The notes below the pieces were generated by a model that made no database searches, was not told the origin of the DNA, and saw only the letters and a list, made by a program, of their open reading frames with translations. From Sandaracinobacteroides sp041909755 (lineage in GTDB: Bacteria; Pseudomonadota; Alphaproteobacteria; Sphingomonadales; Sphingomonadaceae), in NCBI RefSeq assembly GCF_041909755.1, contig NZ_JAYRCW010000101.1, positions 1 through 8,383 on the forward strand: a stretch of 8,383 nt of DNA. The letters are read 5' to 3'. This document shows positions 5,723 to 8,383 of the stretch, one piece after another (the stretch's first letter is position 1; every line of letters starts with the position of its first letter). The position numbers and the translations under genes were made by a program.

Positions 5723-6781
5723 ATGCAGTTGACCTGCCCGAATTGCGGGGCGCGCTATCGCATCGATGCCAGTGACTGGCCGACGGAGCCGGGGCCCGAG
5801 GGGGAGCCGGTGTTCCGGCCCCGGCGTGCGCGCTGCAAGGTCTGCCGGTCCGTCTGGGCGGCCACGCCCGAGGAAGAGGTGCTGGAGCTGGACGATCCGC
5901 TGCCGCCCGACGAGGAGCATCCCCGGCTGGCGGATGCGGCCTGGCCGGCGGTGGGCGGATGGCCCGATCCGCGACCGGTGATTCCGCCGCCGCCCCCGCA
6001 GCCCGATTTCCGCCCGCCGCTGGACCGGCCCCCGCCGGTGTTCACGCCGGCCGGATTCACGCCGCCGAAGGACCCGTCAGGGCCGCTCTATGCGCCGCCG
6101 TCGAAGCCGGCGATCCATTTCGAAGCCCCGCCGGTGCCGGTGCCGCTGGGCGACCGGCCGGCGCTTCGCACCCGGCTGCCTGGCCCGGGGGCAGGCCCTG
6201 CCGCGCCGATCGTGGACATCGAGCCGGAACCGGCCCCGCCCGATCCGGAGCCGGAGGACTGGGACGAGGCTGACGAGGATGAAGAGGCCCCGCGCCGCAT
6301 CTGGCCCTGGGTGCTGGGCGGTCTGCTGCTGGTGGCGGCCGGGCTGCTGGCGCTGGTGTGGACGGGGCGGGTGAAGCCCGAGGATTATGGGCTGCCGCCA
6401 TTTGACCCGGCCGCCGTGGGGCTGCCATCCGTCGGGGTTCCGAGCGTGGACGTGCCCAGCGTGAAGCTGCCGCGCGCGCCGCTGCCGCCGCTGGCGGTGG
6501 ATGCCGCCGTGGTGCGCCGTGGCCTGCCCGGCGGCCGCAGCATCTGGGAGATCGAGGGGACCGTGCGCAACCCGACGCCGAAGGCGCTGCCGGTGCCGCC
6601 GGTGGAGATCCGGCTGCTGGATGCGGGCGGCGGGACCGTGGCCCGCTGGACGGTGCGGCCAGAGGCGGAACGGGTGGAGGCGGGGCAGGCCATCCGCTTC
6701 CAGACCAGCGCGATCGACCCGCCGGCAGGCGCGGTGAAGCTGAAGATGCAGCTGAAGCCGGGGGAGCTGGGGCGGCTGTAA
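5723..6781 (+). CDS. Zinc-ribbon (MJ0042-type) single-pass membrane protein with DUF3426-like C-terminus
   Basis: Protein of 352 residues. The N-terminal MJ0042-type ribbon has two CxxC knuckles, C5-C8 in LTCPNCG and C38-C41 in ARCKVC, so it probably binds one zinc ion in the cytoplasm. A Pro/Asp/Glu-rich, probably disordered linker (about 50-190) ends in an acidic stretch, EDWDEADEDEEAP. A transmembrane helix follows at about 194-214. A short PSV repeat (235-248: PSVGVPSVDVPSVK) comes next, then a beta-rich domain (about 258-350) resembling the DUF3426 region, with WEIEGTVRNPT and a terminal VKLKMQLKP strand. The ATG at 5723 fits because zinc-ribbon homology starts there and AAGGCGG lies just upstream. 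Longer reading to 5648 is unsupported. Function is unknown; in relatives it often sits near ftsEX. Confidence 0.88.
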   Translation: MQLTCPNCGARYRIDASDWPTEPGPEGEPVFRPRRARCKVCRSVWAATPEEEVLELDDPLPPDEEHPRLADAAWPAVGGWPDPRPVIPPPPPQPDFRPPLDRPPPVFTPAGFTPPKDPSGPLYAPPSKPAIHFEAPPVPVPLGDRPALRTRLPGPGAGPAAPIVDIEPEPAPPDPEPEDWDEADEDEEAPRRIWPWVLGGLLLVAAGLLALVWTGRVKPEDYGLPPFDPAAVGLPSVGVPSVDVPSVKLPRAPLPPLAVDAAVVRRGLPGGRSIWEIEGTVRNPTPKALPVPPVEIRLLDAGGGTVARWTVRPEAERVEAGQAIRFQTSAIDPPAGAVKLKMQLKPGELGRL

Positions 6782-6888
6782 CCGCCGCGAAACGGGCGAT
6801 TGCGCGGGGCGCATTGATCCTGCGCAACAGTTCGGGGTGTGGAACCCTCTCACCTTGGCACAGGTTGCGGGGCGGCGATTCCCCCGGC

Positions 6889-6896
6889 AAGGAGGT
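6889..6896 (+). promoter_or_regulatory. Perfect Shine-Dalgarno AAGGAGGT facing an out-of-frame ATG
   Basis: AAGGAGGT is an 8-base complement of the usual 16S rRNA tail. The nearest starts are the ATGATG at 6908-6913 (11 or 14 nt away), which open a 58-codon frame ending at 7084, out of frame with the acyl-CoA dehydrogenase. This site is stronger than the dehydrogenase's own ribosome site. The rest of the 152-bp gap (6782-6933) shows no convincing promoter. Confidence 0.5.
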
Positions 6897-6919
6897 CGGG
6901 CCCAATTATGATGGACCCA

Positions 6920-6926
6920 AGGGGAG
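6920..6926 (+). promoter_or_regulatory. Shine-Dalgarno of the acyl-CoA dehydrogenase
   Basis: AGGGGAG ends 7 nt before the ATG at 6934, good spacing, and decides this start over the in-frame extension to 6814. Confidence 0.75.
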
Positions 6927-6933
6927 ATACCCG

Positions 6934-8166
6934 ATGCATTTTGAATATTCCAAGCGCACCCAGGAGATGCTGGAGCGCGTGCGCGCCTTCATGGACGAGC
7001 ATATCTATCCGAACGAGGCCCGGTACGACGAGGAAGCGCACCAGGGCGAGCGCTGGAAGGTCATCCCCGTCATCGAGGAGCTGAAGCCCAAGGCGCGTGC
7101 CGCCGGGCTGTGGAACATGTTCGTGCCGCCGACGCATGGCGGCGAGCCGCTGCATCATTTCCACTTCGAGGGAACGCCGCTGACGAACCTGGAATATGCG
7201 CCGATTGCCGAGGAATTCGGGCGCGTGGGCTGGGCCAGCGAAGTGTTCAACTGTTCCGCGCCGGACACCGGCAACATGGAGGTGCTGGCGCGCTATGGCT
7301 CGAAGGCGCAGCAGGACAAGTGGCTGGTGCCGCTGTCGCGCGGGGAAATCCGTTCGGCCTTCCTGATGACCGAGCCGGCAGTGGCGTCTTCGGATGCGAC
7401 CAACATCGAGACGTCGATCCGCCGCGAGGGCGACGAATATGTGGTCAACGGTCGCAAATGGTGGTCGTCTGGCGTGGGCGACCCGCGCTGCACCATCGCG
7501 ATCGTGATGGGCAAGACGGACACGTCGGCGCCGAAGCATCTGCAACAGTCGCAGATCCTGGTGCCGCTGGATGCGCCGGGCATCACCAAGCTGCGCCCGC
7601 TGCATGTGTTCGGATATGATGATGCGCCGCACGGCCATTATGAAGTGCTGATGGAAAATGTGCGCGTGCCTGCCGAGAACATCATCCTGGGTGAGGGCCG
7701 GGGCTTCGAGATCGCGCAGGGGCGGCTGGGGCCGGGGCGGATCCACCACTGCATGCGCTCCATCGGATCGGCGGAGCGGGCGCTGGAAAAGATGGTGAAG
7801 CGGCTGAAGAGCCGGGTCGCGTTTGGCCGGCCGGTGGCCGACCAGGGCGTCTGGCACGAGCGCATCGCCAATGCGCGGATCGAGATCGAGCAGGCGCGGC
7901 TGCTGTGCCTGAAGGCGGCCTATACGATGGACACGGTGGGCAACAAGGACGCCAAATCCCTGATCGCGATGATCAAGGTGGTGGCGCCGAATGTGTCCAC
8001 GCGGGTGATCGACATGGCGATCCAGGCGCATGGCGGCGGCGGTGTCTGCCAGGATTACGGGCTGGCTTCGGCCTATGCCGGGCAGCGCACGCTGCGGCTG
8101 GCGGATGGCCCGGACGAGGTGCACCGCGTGACGATCGCGAAGGAAGAACTGAAGCGGTACAACTGA
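6934..8166 (+). CDS. Acyl-CoA dehydrogenase, ACAD10/11-like subgroup
   Basis: FAD enzyme of 410 residues, full length for the family, that introduces the alpha-beta double bond into an acyl-CoA thioester, the first step of beta-oxidation. Domains run in order: helical N-domain (about 1-125), beta middle domain with the FAD/substrate loop FLMTEPAVASSDATN (143-157) and NGRKWWSSG (172-180), and the helical C-domain. The latter contains the conserved GRLGPGRIHHCMR segment, FGRPVADQG and the FAD-binding QAHGGGGVCQDYGLA. The catalytic base falls in ADGPDEVHR, where Asp391 replaces the Glu of medium-chain enzymes. The same DGPDEVH block occurs in ACAD10/11-type proteins. Start at 6934 fits homology (MHFEYSKRTQEML) and the Shine-Dalgarno. 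Substrate is not readable; no other beta-oxidation gene is in the window. Confidence 0.95.
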   Translation: MHFEYSKRTQEMLERVRAFMDEHIYPNEARYDEEAHQGERWKVIPVIEELKPKARAAGLWNMFVPPTHGGEPLHHFHFEGTPLTNLEYAPIAEEFGRVGWASEVFNCSAPDTGNMEVLARYGSKAQQDKWLVPLSRGEIRSAFLMTEPAVASSDATNIETSIRREGDEYVVNGRKWWSSGVGDPRCTIAIVMGKTDTSAPKHLQQSQILVPLDAPGITKLRPLHVFGYDDAPHGHYEVLMENVRVPAENIILGEGRGFEIAQGRLGPGRIHHCMRSIGSAERALEKMVKRLKSRVAFGRPVADQGVWHERIANARIEIEQARLLCLKAAYTMDTVGNKDAKSLIAMIKVVAPNVSTRVIDMAIQAHGGGGVCQDYGLASAYAGQRTLRLADGPDEVHRVTIAKEELKRYN

Positions 8167-8172
8167 AGCCGG

Positions 8173-8202
8173 CTGCGGCCAGTGCAAGGCACTGGCCCGC
8201 AG
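8173..8202 (+). terminator. 13-bp hairpin just after the acyl-CoA dehydrogenase stop
   Basis: Bases 8173-8185 pair with 8189-8202 around an AAG loop, with a single bulged C (8198), starting 7 nt after the stop codon. No T-run follows, so it may mark or protect an mRNA 3' end rather than act as a classic intrinsic terminator. Confidence 0.55.
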
Positions 8203-8226
8203 ACTCGGCGAAAGTTCGGCCGGCGG

Positions 8227-8247
8227 GCCGCCCGGCCGGGCGGCTTT
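8227..8247 (+). terminator. Second hairpin downstream, with a short T-run
   Basis: GCCGCCC (8227-8233) and GGGCGGC (8238-8244) form a perfect 7-bp stem with a GGCC loop, followed by TTT only. It lies in the 217-bp non-coding stretch 8167-8383, in which I see no gene. Confidence 0.35.
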
Positions 8248-8308
8248 GCCGACCCGGCGGGTGGACCCGTCCGACGGCGGAACCGCCACCCCCTTCCTTG
8301 CGTTTCGG

Positions 8309-8335
8309 ACGGCCGCGCCTTATGTGCGCGGCCGT
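8309..8335. terminator. Third hairpin near the window end, 10-bp perfect stem
   Basis: ACGGCCGCGC (8309-8318) pairs with GCGCGGCCGT (8326-8335) around a 7-nt loop CTTATGT. T-rich sequence (TCCCATTT) follows on the plus strand. Terminator-like, but it could also belong to the leader of a gene beyond the window. Confidence 0.45.
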
Positions 8336-8383
8336 TCCCATTTCCTGAATTGCGAGTGCATCCCACGTGCTGATGACCTTCCT

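Noticed and set aside
6854..6870. Sigma54-like promoter TTGGCAC-AGG-TTGC upstream of the acyl-CoA dehydrogenase
   Set aside because: The GG and GC elements are 8 bp apart rather than the required 10, and sigma54 promoters do not tolerate this change.
6907..6912. TATGAT as a -10 element for the acyl-CoA dehydrogenase
   Set aside because: It matches the consensus well, but no -35 lies at the right distance, and a start just after it would fall on the Shine-Dalgarno of the gene.
6850..8289. Long open frame on the minus strand opposite the acyl-CoA dehydrogenase
   Set aside because: Same shadow effect; low-complexity His/Arg/Ala-rich translation without any family, opposite a secure gene.
8347..8383. 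Start of another gene at the window end
   Set aside because: ATG and GTG triplets occur, but too few codons are visible and no ribosome site supports one.

Overview
The window is very GC-rich and comes from an alphaproteobacterium, most probably of the order Sphingomonadales. That placement is inference from gene content, domain variants and base composition; no marker gene settles it. It is mostly conserved chromosomal housekeeping DNA. I see no transposase, integrase, phage gene, CRISPR array or tRNA. A run of 10 Ns (369-378) marks an assembly gap inside the first gene.

Layout. (1) Bases 1-842 (+): the 3' half of recN, a DNA-repair ATPase of the SMC/ABC type. (2) 839-2781 (-): dnaX (clamp-loader tau subunit) followed by a ybaB/ebfC nucleoid-associated protein gene, joined by an ATGA overlap. 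recN and ybaB converge so closely that their stop codons overlap. (3) 2849-2988 (+): the small 4.5S-type SRP RNA gene (ffs), divergent from dnaX, with a possible promoter and a T-run terminator. (4) 2992-3299: three tandem copies of a roughly 103-bp, hairpin-rich non-coding repeat. The last copy ends in a textbook-looking intrinsic terminator. This is the least explained part of the window. (5) 3315-5601 (-): an envelope operon transcribed ydcF-like, then plsC-like, then DUF2125, with both junctions being ATGA overlaps. (6) 5602-5722: a divergent promoter region with a tandem 18-bp repeat. (7) 5723-6781 (+): a membrane protein with an MJ0042-type zinc ribbon and a DUF3426-like periplasmic domain. 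(8) 6934-8166 (+): an acyl-CoA dehydrogenase of the ACAD10/11-like subgroup. It is preceded by two Shine-Dalgarno sequences, the first of which faces an out-of-frame ATG. (9) 8167-8383: non-coding, with three strong hairpins.

How the genes work together. dnaX and ybaB form the widespread replication pair, with ffs next to it as in many bacteria. The usual third member, recR, is not here. YdcF, PlsC and DUF2125 look like a co-translated envelope and phospholipid unit. As I recall, related alphaproteobacteria often carry ftsE-ftsX between the zinc-ribbon gene and ydcF; no ftsEX is present at this junction. Nothing here amounts to a clearly new multi-gene system. The best candidates for new biology are the repeat array behind the SRP RNA, the overlapping leader ORF at the acyl-CoA dehydrogenase, and the small repeats in the two divergent promoter regions.
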